NCBI RefSeq assembly: GCF_900182815.1
Contig: NZ_FXUA01000003.1
Span: 496,001-560,000 of the forward strand
Length of the DNA: 64,000 nucleotides
Source: Algoriphagus winogradskyi
GTDB lineage: Bacteria > Bacteroidota > Bacteroidia > Cytophagales > Cyclobacteriaceae
Direction: 5' to 3'
The position numbers were made by a program, and so were the translations under genes. Position 1 is the stretch's first letter, and each line of letters opens with the position of its first letter. This document shows positions 8,710 to 17,647 of the stretch, piece after piece. The notes beneath the pieces are model-generated. The model ran no database searches. It worked only from the letters and a program-made list of their open reading frames with translations, and was not told the origin of the DNA.

Positions 8710-11154
8710 CTATTCATCTTTCAATGTCTTCACCGGATTCATCTGAGTAGCGCGATACGACTGAGCAGATACAATCAGTAATGTAAATAGTATTCCAGCA
8801 ATGCCCAAAACCGTAAAATTAAGCCAGGAAGGCCAAGATTTTATGGCAAACTGAGCTATCCAAGTTTGCATCAAATACAGACTCAGTGGCAAGCCTACCA
8901 GTACTCCAGCAATCGTAATGATCAGAAATTCTTTATTAAACATCCACGAAATACTCCAGCTAGAAGCTCCTAGTACTTTCCGAATTCCTATCTCTTTAGT
9001 ACGACCTGCTATACTCAAAGCAGCCATGGCAAACAATCCCATTGCAGCTATTAGAATAGCTATACAAGCCGCCAAAAACACCATTTTGCCTAAGCGTTCA
9101 TCTGCAACGTATTGCTTTTGAACTGTCTCATCCAAGAAACTGAAACTAAACGCTTCCAAAGGAAACACTTGCTCCCATTCATTTTCCAGCATGATTCTGA
9201 ATGATTCAAAGTCAGAACCATGCCCTTTCACCATCACCTTAGGGTTTGTAGCAGAGTGAATCATCAGCATATTGATACCACTGAATATAGTCTCTGGGCT
9301 TTTCGCAAGAATAATGGGTTCAATATCTTTATAAAGTGAGTTGTGGTTGAAGTCCTTCACTACACCTACGATTTCATGATTACCGATTCTCTTGCTTGGC
9401 AGCAGTTCTCCCAATGGATCATCCCAATTCATGGCTTTGGCAAAAGTTTCGTTGATCAACACGGCACTGCTATCGGACCCTGGTGTTGGATTCAAATCGC
9501 GTCCTTTTACTATCTCAAGGCCCAAAGTTTTTACATATTCACCGCCCACAAAGTTTAATCGAAAATTAAATTGCTCGTCTTCAGGCGTGGGAAAACCTCC
9601 GTCCCAAAATGCATCGTCTCCATAAGTGGCGATTGTAATTCCTGCGGATTGGACTTCTGATCTTTTCTGCAATGCTTGTCTGTACAGTTCGGCTTGCGAA
9701 AAACCTTCGTTGATCGACTTTACAAAGCTGGTACTCGGCACCTCTGGAATATCGACTAACACCACCATATTTTGATCGAAGCCTAAATCATAATCTCGTA
9801 TAGCCTCCATCTGATTCACCATAATCAGCGTTGAGGCGATCATTAAGAACGAAATAAAGAATTGAAAAGCCACCAGTCCTTTTCTTAGGGCTTGCTTCCC
9901 AAAACGTATAGAGAGATTCCCTTTCAGTACTTTGATGGGCTTCAAACTGGACATGAAAAACGCAGGATAGGCTCCAGCCATCGCAGTAATCAAAATCACC
10001 AACCCTACTAAAATCAGGATTTGAACAGGTCCATAGACCAATGACAATTCCTTTTCAAACAAATCATTAAACGTCGGAATTAAAGTTTCTGCCAGAATCA
10101 ACCCTAAGATCAATGCTGCAAGTGTAGTCAAAAATGCCTCAGTCAAAAACTGGAAAACGAGCTGTCCAAAGTCTGCCCCCATAGTTTTACGTACGCCGAC
10201 TTCCTTCGCACGAGTGGTAGAGCGCCCGATAGCCATGGTGGTAAAATTGATACAGGCAATCAACAATATTAAGAAGGCAATTCCAGCTAGAATCCATAGT
10301 AATGTCGGTCTGGTAGCTTCTATCATACCATAATTCGAACTTTCAGTTAGATGCATCTCCGAAATAGGCTGCAGCGTGAATACGTATTCACCTTCTACAT
10401 ATTCCTCTCCCAGTACTTTCTTCATCATCGCCTCGACACCGGCTTCTACAGACTCCTTTGTTTGCCCTGCATTGAGCTTCAAATAGGTATCGCCATAAAC
10501 ATTGAACCAGGAGTTTTGACTATCCTCATCTACACTAAAATCCAGGTTTTGATCGTTTATCAGCATCTCGAACTGGATACTGGAATTTGTTGGCAAATCT
10601 TTCAAAAGTCCAGTTACTTGGTACTCTTCAAAGTTGTCTCCCATTCTCATCCGAATGGATTTACCGATTGGATTGTCATCTCCAAAGTATTTTTTGGAAA
10701 CCTCCTCCGTGATGACTACTCCAAACTTATCCTGCAATACTTGCTCTTTGGTCCCCTGAAGTAATGGAAAACTAAAAATCTCCAAAAAATCTGCTCCCAC
10801 CATCAAAAAGCTTTGGTTCTGTGTGGTTTCATCATCTAGGTAAGCCTGAGCTGAGCCCCCTATCATACGGGTGGTATATTGTACCTGAGAAAACTCACTC
10901 TCAAAAGTTGGCGCTGCGATAATAGGTGTAGAAAACGAGGTTAAATCCCCTCCTTCTTCTACCTGATGTCTTTCTATCCTGAATATCTGCTCACTTTCTT
11001 GGTGAAAAGTATCAAAACCGCTTTCAAACTGAACAAAAAAGAAAATCAAAATACTTACCCCAAGACCTAAAGAAAGCCCAATCAAATTGATCCCGGTGTG
11101 CAGCTTGTTTTTAGAAAGGTTACGGATTGCGATTTTAAAATAGTTCTTCCACAT
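8710..11154 (-). CDS. FtsX/MacB-type ABC transporter permease
   Basis: An 814-residue paralogue of the neighbouring permease, beginning MWKNYFKIAIRNLSKNK. It has the duplicated FtsX architecture: membrane segment, MacB-PCD domain, FtsX core with AKEVGVRKTMGADFGQL, then a second copy ending with TKEIGIRKVLGASSWSI and a tail NPVKTLKDE. It leads the leftward pair and has a palindromic operator candidate at 11323-11350 upstream. Its TAG stop abuts a run of nine C at 8702-8710, which could slip and change the last codons. The role, probably envelope stress, peptide or lipid export, is inferred only from family. Confidence 0.9.
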   Translation of the reverse strand: MWKNYFKIAIRNLSKNKLHTGINLIGLSLGLGVSILIFFFVQFESGFDTFHQESEQIFRIERHQVEEGGDLTSFSTPIIAAPTFESEFSQVQYTTRMIGGSAQAYLDDETTQNQSFLMVGADFLEIFSFPLLQGTKEQVLQDKFGVVITEEVSKKYFGDDNPIGKSIRMRMGDNFEEYQVTGLLKDLPTNSSIQFEMLINDQNLDFSVDEDSQNSWFNVYGDTYLKLNAGQTKESVEAGVEAMMKKVLGEEYVEGEYVFTLQPISEMHLTESSNYGMIEATRPTLLWILAGIAFLILLIACINFTTMAIGRSTTRAKEVGVRKTMGADFGQLVFQFLTEAFLTTLAALILGLILAETLIPTFNDLFEKELSLVYGPVQILILVGLVILITAMAGAYPAFFMSSLKPIKVLKGNLSIRFGKQALRKGLVAFQFFISFLMIASTLIMVNQMEAIRDYDLGFDQNMVVLVDIPEVPSTSFVKSINEGFSQAELYRQALQKRSEVQSAGITIATYGDDAFWDGGFPTPEDEQFNFRLNFVGGEYVKTLGLEIVKGRDLNPTPGSDSSAVLINETFAKAMNWDDPLGELLPSKRIGNHEIVGVVKDFNHNSLYKDIEPIILAKSPETIFSGINMLMIHSATNPKVMVKGHGSDFESFRIMLENEWEQVFPLEAFSFSFLDETVQKQYVADERLGKMVFLAACIAILIAAMGLFAMAALSIAGRTKEIGIRKVLGASSWSISWMFNKEFLIITIAGVLVGLPLSLYLMQTWIAQFAIKSWPSWLNFTVLGIAGILFTLLIVSAQSYRATQMNPVKTLKDE

Positions 11155-11539
11155 AGGAAATAGTGTTAGGTTTTAATCTTGGAGGAGACCTTTGTCCTGG
11201 ACTTACTTCATCAATCTACTGAACATAGAATTCCTTATCCCTGCTATCAAATATCTGTGCCAGTAAAAAACAGTTGAAACAGCCCGAAATTGACACATAA
11301 AGCGTGTTTTCAAAAAATCAATCGGACATTTTTGTCCGCTCGTGGGCAAAGTACACTTTATATAGATTGGCAAACCAGACACTGGGCCACGTATTTTTAG
11401 GAATATCAGCCTCATCACCTCTTGAAATAAAAAATGGGCGTTATGAATCAGAAATTACCGAATTGCCCCGCCCTTAGTAAGGCATTAGTCGGCAAGATTT
11501 TTAATTTTACTTTTCATCACTTTTCCATAGCCTCTACCC
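11155..11539. other. Divergent intergenic region, 385 bases
   Basis: It separates the leftward permease operon from the rightward sulfite oxidase-like gene. Apart from the palindromic site at 11323-11350 I see no gene. A frame of 71 codons on the minus strand lacks recognisable features and is taken as chance. Confidence 0.5.
11323..11350. promoter_or_regulatory. Palindromic operator candidate upstream of the permease operon
   Basis: CGGACA-TTTT-TGTCCG (11323-11338) is a perfect inverted repeat, followed by CTCG and a third, degenerate half-site TGGGCA. The order and spacing of the three half-sites match the site at 1399-1427 upstream of the other permease gene (CGAACA-TTTT-TGTTCG-CTAG-CGAACA). 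The distance to the start codon is also similar, 169 against 160 bases. Confidence 0.55.
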
Positions 11540-12805
11540 ATGTCAAAAACTGACAAGAACAGCCCAAATAAAAAACTCAACCTCACCCAAGATAGACGCG
11601 CATTTTTGCAGAAAAGCTCACTTGCTGCTTTGTCCGCTATGCTTGGGACAGACATAGTCCATGGGTTATCTATGCCAAAGGACTACATACCTATTGCCCT
11701 TCAGGCGGATTTTGATCCTATGAAAGGAAAGAGTGATGGCATGATCATACGCAATGAAAAACCTTGGAATGTAGAGCCAGCTCCTCATCTTTTGAATGAT
11801 GCAGTCACTCCTTTCGCCAGTATTTTCATTAGAAATAATGGGCTGATTCCAGAAGATGTCGATGCAGCAAGTTGGACGCTTACCATAGGAGGAGAATCGG
11901 TGGTAAAGGAAAAAACCTACACGCTCGACGAGCTTAAAAAGAAATTCAAATCCTACACTTACCAGCTCACACTTGAATGTGGTGGAAACGGTCGAGCAGG
12001 TTTTTACCCTCCAGCATCTGGAAATCAATGGGAAGAAGGAGCTGTATATTGCTCCGCATGGACAGGAGTAAGGCTGAAAGACGTGTTGGCGGATGTAGGC
12101 CTCAAGTCAGATGCGGTTTATGTCGGTTATTATGGAAAGGATAAACACCTTAATGGCGATCCAAACAAGGTGGTGATCTCCCGCGGTGCTCCGATGTCCA
12201 AAGCTTTGCAGGATGAAACGCTCCTGGCTTGGGCATTAAACGGAAAAGATATTCCTCTCCAACATGGCTATCCACTTCGCTTGGTTTGTGGAGGTTGGCC
12301 AGCATCTGTTTCAGGAAAATGGCTGCATAAACTGGTGGTAAGAAATCAGGTACATGATGGTGAGAAAATGATGGGTGATTCTTATAGAGTACCCAAATAT
12401 CCTGTAGCTCCGGGACAGGAAGTTCCTGATGAGGACATGAAAATCATAGAATCCATGCCCGTAAAGTCCATCATTACCTATCCAAAATCGGGGGCAATGT
12501 TTGACACTTCAAAGAAGCTCATGGTTCAGGGACATGCCTGGGCGGGCGAGCAAGAAGTAAGTGCGATGGAGGTAAGCACAGATTTCGGTGCAACTTGGAA
12601 AAAATGCACTTTGAAAAAACCAGTCAACAGACTCGCTTGGCAGCAATGGTCCATAGAATTAAGCTTTCCACAAACTGGCTATTACGAGATCTGGGCAAAA
12701 GCAACTGACGATCAAGGAATCTCCCAGCCTATGGTGATTCCTGGATGGAATCCTAAAGGCTACCTAAATAATGCCTGTCATAGAATTGCAGTAAAAGTTA
12801 GCTAA
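11540..12805 (+). CDS. SorA-like molybdenum cofactor sulfite dehydrogenase subunit
   Basis: A 421-residue protein with a twin-arginine leader (DRRAFLQKSSLAALSAML), consistent with Tat export of a molybdoenzyme. The sulfite oxidase molybdopterin domain shows ECGGNGRAGF, where Cys147 is the expected molybdenum ligand, and AWTGVRLKDVL. Later motifs LRLVCGGWPASVSGKWL and the Ig-like C-terminal dimerisation domain (PKSGAMFDTSKKLMVQGHAWAG) complete the family length. The next gene, four bases on, encodes a haem c protein, matching the SorA/SorB heterodimer that oxidises sulfite in the periplasm. Substrate is inferred from family. Confidence 0.88.
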   Translation: MSKTDKNSPNKKLNLTQDRRAFLQKSSLAALSAMLGTDIVHGLSMPKDYIPIALQADFDPMKGKSDGMIIRNEKPWNVEPAPHLLNDAVTPFASIFIRNNGLIPEDVDAASWTLTIGGESVVKEKTYTLDELKKKFKSYTYQLTLECGGNGRAGFYPPASGNQWEEGAVYCSAWTGVRLKDVLADVGLKSDAVYVGYYGKDKHLNGDPNKVVISRGAPMSKALQDETLLAWALNGKDIPLQHGYPLRLVCGGWPASVSGKWLHKLVVRNQVHDGEKMMGDSYRVPKYPVAPGQEVPDEDMKIIESMPVKSIITYPKSGAMFDTSKKLMVQGHAWAGEQEVSAMEVSTDFGATWKKCTLKKPVNRLAWQQWSIELSFPQTGYYEIWAKATDDQGISQPMVIPGWNPKGYLNNACHRIAVKVS

Positions 12806-12809
12806 GGCC

Positions 12810-13325
12810 ATGAAAAACGTACCTGAAAATAAGATTTCAAATTCTACTCAGGAGAAGGAAAAGCTTTTCAATGGACTGATCAAATCCGTAGCTGGTTTGG
12901 TGGGTGTGGTCATCATACTCGTGGGGCTGGTTTTATCAGTCCTATTTCAACCTGAAATTTCTGCAAGACTTAACTCTTTGACTTCCGAAACTTCCGAAGA
13001 AAATCCAGCGCCATTAACGGATTTTTCTACTGAACTAGTGGATGGAAAGGATGTGGAAACTGGCTTACTAGCGGGAGATGGATTGGAGCTAGTGAAAGCG
13101 AATTGCACTGCATGTCACTCCAGTGCCCTGATTCTCCAGAATCGCTTTACCCGTGAAGGTTGGCATTCAAAGATTGAATGGATGCAGGAGACTCAAGGAT
13201 TATGGGATCTTGGCGGAAATGAGGCTATGATTTTAGATTATCTGGCCGCAAACTATGCTCCGGAAGCTCCGAAGGGGAGACGAGTTCCACTGACTGGTAT
13301 AGAATGGTATGAGTTAAAGGATTGA
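12810..13325 (+). CDS. SorB-like monohaem cytochrome c subunit
   Basis: A 171-residue protein with an N-terminal membrane anchor (residues about 27-47) rather than a cleaved signal. The haem-binding motif CTACH has Cys99, Cys102 and His103. It continues TREGWHSKIEWMQETQGLW, as in SorB-type electron acceptors of sulfite dehydrogenases, where a Met ligand (Met164 or Met169-type) follows. It starts four bases after the molybdenum subunit, so the two are almost certainly translated from one message. It should pass electrons from sulfite oxidation to the respiratory chain. Confidence 0.85.
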   Translation: MKNVPENKISNSTQEKEKLFNGLIKSVAGLVGVVIILVGLVLSVLFQPEISARLNSLTSETSEENPAPLTDFSTELVDGKDVETGLLAGDGLELVKANCTACHSSALILQNRFTREGWHSKIEWMQETQGLWDLGGNEAMILDYLAANYAPEAPKGRRVPLTGIEWYELKD

Positions 13326-13327
13326 AA

Positions 13328-13864
13328 TTACAAGTTCAACTTCCCTTGAATTTTTTCTATCCAAGTATCCCTGTTATCTACCACAAAATTATATTCACTG
13401 CCATCAATGGTGATAATGTGCAAGCCATTGTCAATCAATTTCGCCGTTTTTCTCTCCTGGATATCCCTAATAGCCTCATATGGAATATCTGTTTGCCCAG
13501 TGCGGATATTGAGTTTATGGGATTTAAAAATCAACTTCTCATTCGTCAGGAAAAGCTTTCCTCCTACGGCTTCTTTTCCACGAAATAAATTTGCCGGACC
13601 TAGAGATTCAATTTCCTCATTAAGATCCAAGTCAGGGTTAATATTATTCCCAAGGCTAACTGCAAATTTCCCAAAAAGATAAGGAAATACTAAAGTCATA
13701 AATGCTCCAAAAAACACACTTTGAAACAGGATACTTTTCAAACTCAAGGCTTCTCTATCCAGGAAAAACTGGGTTAAAAAAAGGAGCAGACCAAAAGCAC
13801 CACCGTTAATCGCAAATTGGACCAGTCTCTTATTCCAACTCATTTGGAGAAATTCAGTTTTCAT
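13328..13864 (-). CDS. Membrane protein with C-terminal GRAM/PH-like domain
   Basis: A 178-residue protein. Two membrane segments (about 17-34 and 43-66) are followed by a soluble domain of about 85 residues. Its pattern GGKLFLTNEKLIFKSHKLN...TDIPYEAIRDI resembles GRAM/bacterial PH domains, in which a strand repeat precedes a linker ending in IPY. I do not recognise a named family. It converges with the SorB gene, with only two bases between the stops. Confidence 0.65.
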   Translation of the reverse strand: MKTEFLQMSWNKRLVQFAINGGAFGLLLFLTQFFLDREALSLKSILFQSVFFGAFMTLVFPYLFGKFAVSLGNNINPDLDLNEEIESLGPANLFRGKEAVGGKLFLTNEKLIFKSHKLNIRTGQTDIPYEAIRDIQERKTAKLIDNGLHIITIDGSEYNFVVDNRDTWIEKIQGKLNL

Positions 13865-13877
13865 CTATTATCAATTA

Positions 13878-14345
13878 TTATTTAGTCTTCAATTGTTCAC
13901 AACTCTCTTTTTCAATCGTGTAGGAAAGAAAAATAATCTTCCAAGCTTCTTCCTTCTTGATCAAGGTAAAGACATCCACACCGCAATGCGAGAACTCTCC
14001 GTTCAGCCTAAACTCATAGGGAACCCAAGCCATGGCCATGCCTTTATGAATTTTCACATCCATGCTCAAGGGCGTTTCCAGATAGGAATTCTGAGAAATA
14101 AGAGTCTTCAAATCATCACTAAATGACCTCATGCGCTGTCTGGCTGGACTTACGGTATTATTAACCGTCCAGATTTGCCCTTCCATCGAAGCTACTTGTT
14201 TTAACAAAACGGTATCCTGCTTTTCTAAGGCCTCAAAAAACTGATTGACCACAGCGGTTACAGCTGCTACTTCTGTCTTTTCTATCTCCTGTGAAAAGCA
14301 ATCAAAACACAGCGTCAGCGCGAGAATTAGGACAAGTTTTTTCAT
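13878..14345 (-). CDS. Secreted NTF2-like (SnoaL/DUF4440-type) protein
   Basis: A 155-residue protein with a signal peptide ending near CFSQ (residue 19). The mature part starts VTAVVNQFFEALEKQDTVLLKQV, then shows MDVKIHKGMAMAWVPYEFRLNGEFSHCGVDVFTLIKKEEAWKI. This is the helix-plus-curved-sheet sequence pattern of the NTF2-like superfamily, often a small-molecule pocket without known activity. It lies 13 bases upstream of the GRAM-like gene on the same strand and is probably co-transcribed with it. Confidence 0.75.
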   Translation of the reverse strand: MKKLVLILALTLCFDCFSQEIEKTEVAAVTAVVNQFFEALEKQDTVLLKQVASMEGQIWTVNNTVSPARQRMRSFSDDLKTLISQNSYLETPLSMDVKIHKGMAMAWVPYEFRLNGEFSHCGVDVFTLIKKEEAWKIIFLSYTIEKESCEQLKTK

Positions 14346-14373
14346 GGATTTCAGTTTTACCCAACTAAGATAA

Positions 14374-15261
14374 TTAATCTTGACTCATACAACAGTCCTT
14401 AAACTTCTTTTTACTACCACAGGGACAAGGATCATTTCTCCCGATCGTTCTTTTCAAGGTATTATCACCATTCTGACTAGTTGCTAAATCGGTTTGAAAA
14501 ACTTCAGATAGAACCTCATATAATTCAGGATGTTTTTCTTTGAAAAGCTTGGGTCGCTCAAAAAAGTACTCGCTTGCAACAGCCAGAAACTCCTGCTTAT
14601 TTGTTGCTCCGTAGATATTGATATCGCTTCTTCCAGACAGCATTTCCTTCGTATTCTCAGAGATCAAATGCAGCCAAGGCAACACGGCCTGATTCTTCAT
14701 AATTATCGTTGGGATACCATCGATATCTCCATCCTGCTTATCAAACAAATGCACAAATTCATGAATTCCTACATTCATTTTATCACTGGCATTCTCAAAC
14801 CCCTGATGTAATGCAGGCTTGGAAAAAATCACCACATGGTGCATCACACCACCACTTCCCACCATACCTGAAATATTCCTTTCCTGCTCGCTAAAATCAT
14901 ATTTCTCCGTAAATAAATCCGGATATAAGAGCACCTCGTGCAAAGTGCTGTATTCCCAATCGGGAAACGCGAATACCGGGATAACAGCACTGCTGGCCAC
15001 TAAAAGCCGATCTTCATCATCCACCGTAGTTTTGATACCGGTGATCCTCACTCGTTTTAAAAAACGTAAAATATCGGCTTCAAAAATAGCTTTATCCTCG
15101 TCGTCCAGTGAAGCGTAAAAATTCACTTCCTGAAGGAGATAAAGTCTCCATTTCTCAGGAAATACTTCCGGCGCATCATATCCACTTTTTATTTTCTTTG
15201 GCCGAAAAAGCAAATACAAAATTAGAGCGATGAATAACCCGACTAAAATTTTGGTGAACAA
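14374..15261 (-). CDS. MtfA-family (M90) zinc peptidase with C-terminal SEC-C motif
   Basis: A 295-residue protein. One membrane segment (residues 4-19) is followed by the zinc-dependent peptidase domain with GIHEFVHLFDKQDGDIDG, where His167, Glu168 and His171 form HExxH. SAVIPVFAFPDWEY and the later ATNKQEFLAVASEYFF are typical MtfA segments. The C terminus ends in a SEC-C zinc motif, GRNDPCPCGSKKKFKDCC, an addition common in Bacteroidota members. The start is a TTG at 15261; no ATG fits upstream. E. coli MtfA regulates the glucose PTS repressor Mlc, but that role need not hold here. Confidence 0.87.
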   Translation of the reverse strand: MFTKILVGLFIALILYLLFRPKKIKSGYDAPEVFPEKWRLYLLQEVNFYASLDDEDKAIFEADILRFLKRVRITGIKTTVDDEDRLLVASSAVIPVFAFPDWEYSTLHEVLLYPDLFTEKYDFSEQERNISGMVGSGGVMHHVVIFSKPALHQGFENASDKMNVGIHEFVHLFDKQDGDIDGIPTIIMKNQAVLPWLHLISENTKEMLSGRSDINIYGATNKQEFLAVASEYFFERPKLFKEKHPELYEVLSEVFQTDLATSQNGDNTLKRTIGRNDPCPCGSKKKFKDCCMSQD

Positions 15262-15300
15262 GAGAGTATGGTTTTGAATTATTAACGTATAAGTTTCTTA

Positions 15301-17217
15301 CTAATTCATCTTCACGAGATGCACGGCATGCCCACCTCCTGCAGCTAGTTTCACTTCGAGCTTACTTTCTGAATCAACTTCCAAATTCTTAATGGTATAC
15401 GATTCCTTATTTTCCAGAAAATGGGAGTCAGCTGCATCTTCATAAAGTGTAGCCTTATACTTCCCTCCCTCTGGCAAAAAACCGAAATCCAAAGTAAGCG
15501 TTCTAGCTTCTCTATTGGTAAGTGACCCTATAAACCAATCATCTCCTGACTGTCGAATTATACTCACATACTCGTCCAATTTCGCATCCAAGACTTTGAA
15601 ACTATCGTATTGACCAGGCATTCTTCGTATGATTTCAAAGAGATCATCCTTCTTCTTATATTCTTCGGGACTATCGGGCAGCACAGCCCATCCGGTGTAA
15701 ATTGTAATTAATTTGGCGACTTCAGCTACCACTGTACCTGGAATTTCTTCAAAAACTTTTGAACGCCCGATATGCGCAGAATTCAAACTAAACCAACCAT
15801 TGCAAAGATCCAAAGGACCTGCAATCATGTTGATCAACGGTTGATTAACCGCCGTTTCAGGAAAATAGGATCGTTTGGCATCTGACTGAGAATGTCCAAA
15901 CTCCTTGGTGACAAGATTTGGGTAGGTCCTTCGATCTCCGCTTGGAGCGATTGGACTGTCATGGAAATCCACCATGAGCTTATACTTGGCACACAATTCT
16001 ACCACCTTTCGAGTTTGCTCCACTTTATCTTCTGGTGTACCTTTCATAAATCCATATTTCACACCCTTAGCCCCCCAATCCGAAAACTGTTTCAGGACTC
16101 TTTCCAATCCAAATTTCTTAGCACCAATATCATTAAGATATAGGATGATCCCTATATTTTTGGCCTTTGCATATTCCATGCATTCTACGATGTCAATCCC
16201 CTCCTTTGATGTCGTCGGATCGGATGCATCACTGAACTCAGAACCATACCAATCTGCATCTATAAGCATGTATTGAACATTGTTTTCAGATGCGAATTCA
16301 ATCATTCTTTTGTGAGATTCTGTATTTGGACCATATACAAAACCATCTTCAGCCGTGTATCCCCAGACTCGCCAATCCCACATCGACCTACCCGGCTTTA
16401 TCCATGAAGTATCTTCGATTTTATTCGGTTCATTTAGATTTACCAACAAGTCAGACTCCACTAAATCACCTACTCTTTCACCTAGCATAAATGCCCTCCA
16501 CGAAGTGCTGAAGGCATTGGATTGGCTGGAATAGGATGTGTTGAATTGTAAGGAATTGGTATTGGAAGAGGCGTTGATGGAAAATGGAGCCAAATCCAAA
16601 ATAGCTCCCTCATGAATAGCAAGAAAACTGTCTGAGCTAAACTGCATCACAAAGGGTGGCTCCACTTTCTCCATACGTTTCGCTGAACGACGTATCGGTC
16701 CTAGGTTGTGATGCTCATGATTGTAAGCCCAATAGTCAAAATCACGCTGGAAATTGAGTTCTGTCAATTCCTTTTCGACTTGTAAACTATCACCTATAGC
16801 ATCCTTTGAAAAGACATACTGGTAAGCAAAACCTTTGTCGTAAATTCTAACTACGAGTTCATAAAAATATTGAGGTTGATCCAGCTTACTTACTTTTACC
16901 TGATATTCATTGTAATGATTTCTCACCAATTTCTGCTTGCCGTTGACCGTTTCCCAAGTTTCATCAAATTCATCACTGGATAGTTCAGAAATAACTACAT
17001 CTCGAGTAAAATCAATACCATTTACCATCAACCCTAATGTGGACTCCTTGAGTAAAGTATCTCCTTTGAAAACCGCTAGGAATGAACTTTCATTTGAGGC
17101 ATTAAGTAGGCTGATTCTCAAATCATCATTCGGTGATCGAAAATCCAGGAATTCATCAGAAGTGCAGGAAGATAAGAAAACAGCTGCCGCTATCAGCAGG
17201 CTAGGTATAAGTTTCAT
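15301..17217 (-). CDS. GH97-family glycoside hydrolase, lipoprotein
   Basis: A 638-residue protein with a lipoprotein signal (AVFLSSC, Cys18). The N-terminal beta-sandwich (SPNDDLRISLLNASNES) is followed by the (beta/alpha)8 barrel from about residue 270, with LIDADWYGSEF, KLMVDFHDSPIAPSGDRRTYPN and PLDLCNGWF, and a C-terminal domain with LYEDAADSHF. This order matches GH97 alpha-glucosidase/alpha-galactosidase enzymes. The region after RTYPN reads VTKEFGHSQSD rather than the usual EGVRG/NE-type run, so the calcium or base glutamates of SusB may not all be conserved and the mechanism class is open. Periplasmic or outer-surface location is expected. Confidence 0.8.
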   Translation of the reverse strand: MKLIPSLLIAAAVFLSSCTSDEFLDFRSPNDDLRISLLNASNESSFLAVFKGDTLLKESTLGLMVNGIDFTRDVVISELSSDEFDETWETVNGKQKLVRNHYNEYQVKVSKLDQPQYFYELVVRIYDKGFAYQYVFSKDAIGDSLQVEKELTELNFQRDFDYWAYNHEHHNLGPIRRSAKRMEKVEPPFVMQFSSDSFLAIHEGAILDLAPFSINASSNTNSLQFNTSYSSQSNAFSTSWRAFMLGERVGDLVESDLLVNLNEPNKIEDTSWIKPGRSMWDWRVWGYTAEDGFVYGPNTESHKRMIEFASENNVQYMLIDADWYGSEFSDASDPTTSKEGIDIVECMEYAKAKNIGIILYLNDIGAKKFGLERVLKQFSDWGAKGVKYGFMKGTPEDKVEQTRKVVELCAKYKLMVDFHDSPIAPSGDRRTYPNLVTKEFGHSQSDAKRSYFPETAVNQPLINMIAGPLDLCNGWFSLNSAHIGRSKVFEEIPGTVVAEVAKLITIYTGWAVLPDSPEEYKKKDDLFEIIRRMPGQYDSFKVLDAKLDEYVSIIRQSGDDWFIGSLTNREARTLTLDFGFLPEGGKYKATLYEDAADSHFLENKESYTIKNLEVDSESKLEVKLAAGGGHAVHLVKMN

Positions 17218-17647
17218 AAATAGATTGGCCGGTTAGGGAAATTCATCTTTCAGCAAATAGTAGCAGAAAGTCTAAAGGATAAACATACAAAATCTTAAAA
17301 TCAACAGCGGCTAAGGTTTTATCAAAAGCAACTTGTCCTTTATAAAAAACATATGGTTTCTTAGCTACAACAGCACTGGATTTCAGCCAGTTGATCTGTA
17401 GTTTTATTTCAATAAAAAAGAATGAAATTCCTCGCCGTTGCCGGATCAACAGTTTTCTTTTCGCACCTGATCCTATTTACATTCCAACACATTCTTGAGT
17501 TAATGTTATTTTCCTTTACAGGTAGATTAGGATAAAAATATCTTAAACAGTTGTTAGGCAAAAACCTGAATAATTCACTGGTACACCTTATCAGTTTAAA
17601 GAATTAATAGAGCCTTATTGGTTTTATATTAACACCAAACTCCTTAG
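17218..17647. other. Intergenic region, 430 bases
   Basis: No supported gene. A 38-codon frame on the plus strand (17422-17538, hydrophobic) and a 68-codon frame on the minus strand have no ribosome-binding site or recognisable motif. I treat both as chance. Confidence 0.5.

Noticed and set aside
11203..11418. A 71-codon frame on the minus strand upstream of the permease gene
   Set aside because: It overlaps the palindromic site, has no recognisable motif and an implausible composition; taken as chance.
17243..17538. Short frames on both strands after the GH97 gene (68 codons minus, 38 codons plus)
   Set aside because: No ribosome-binding site, no motif, and no partner gene. The plus-strand one is hydrophobic, but a frame of that length is expected by chance.
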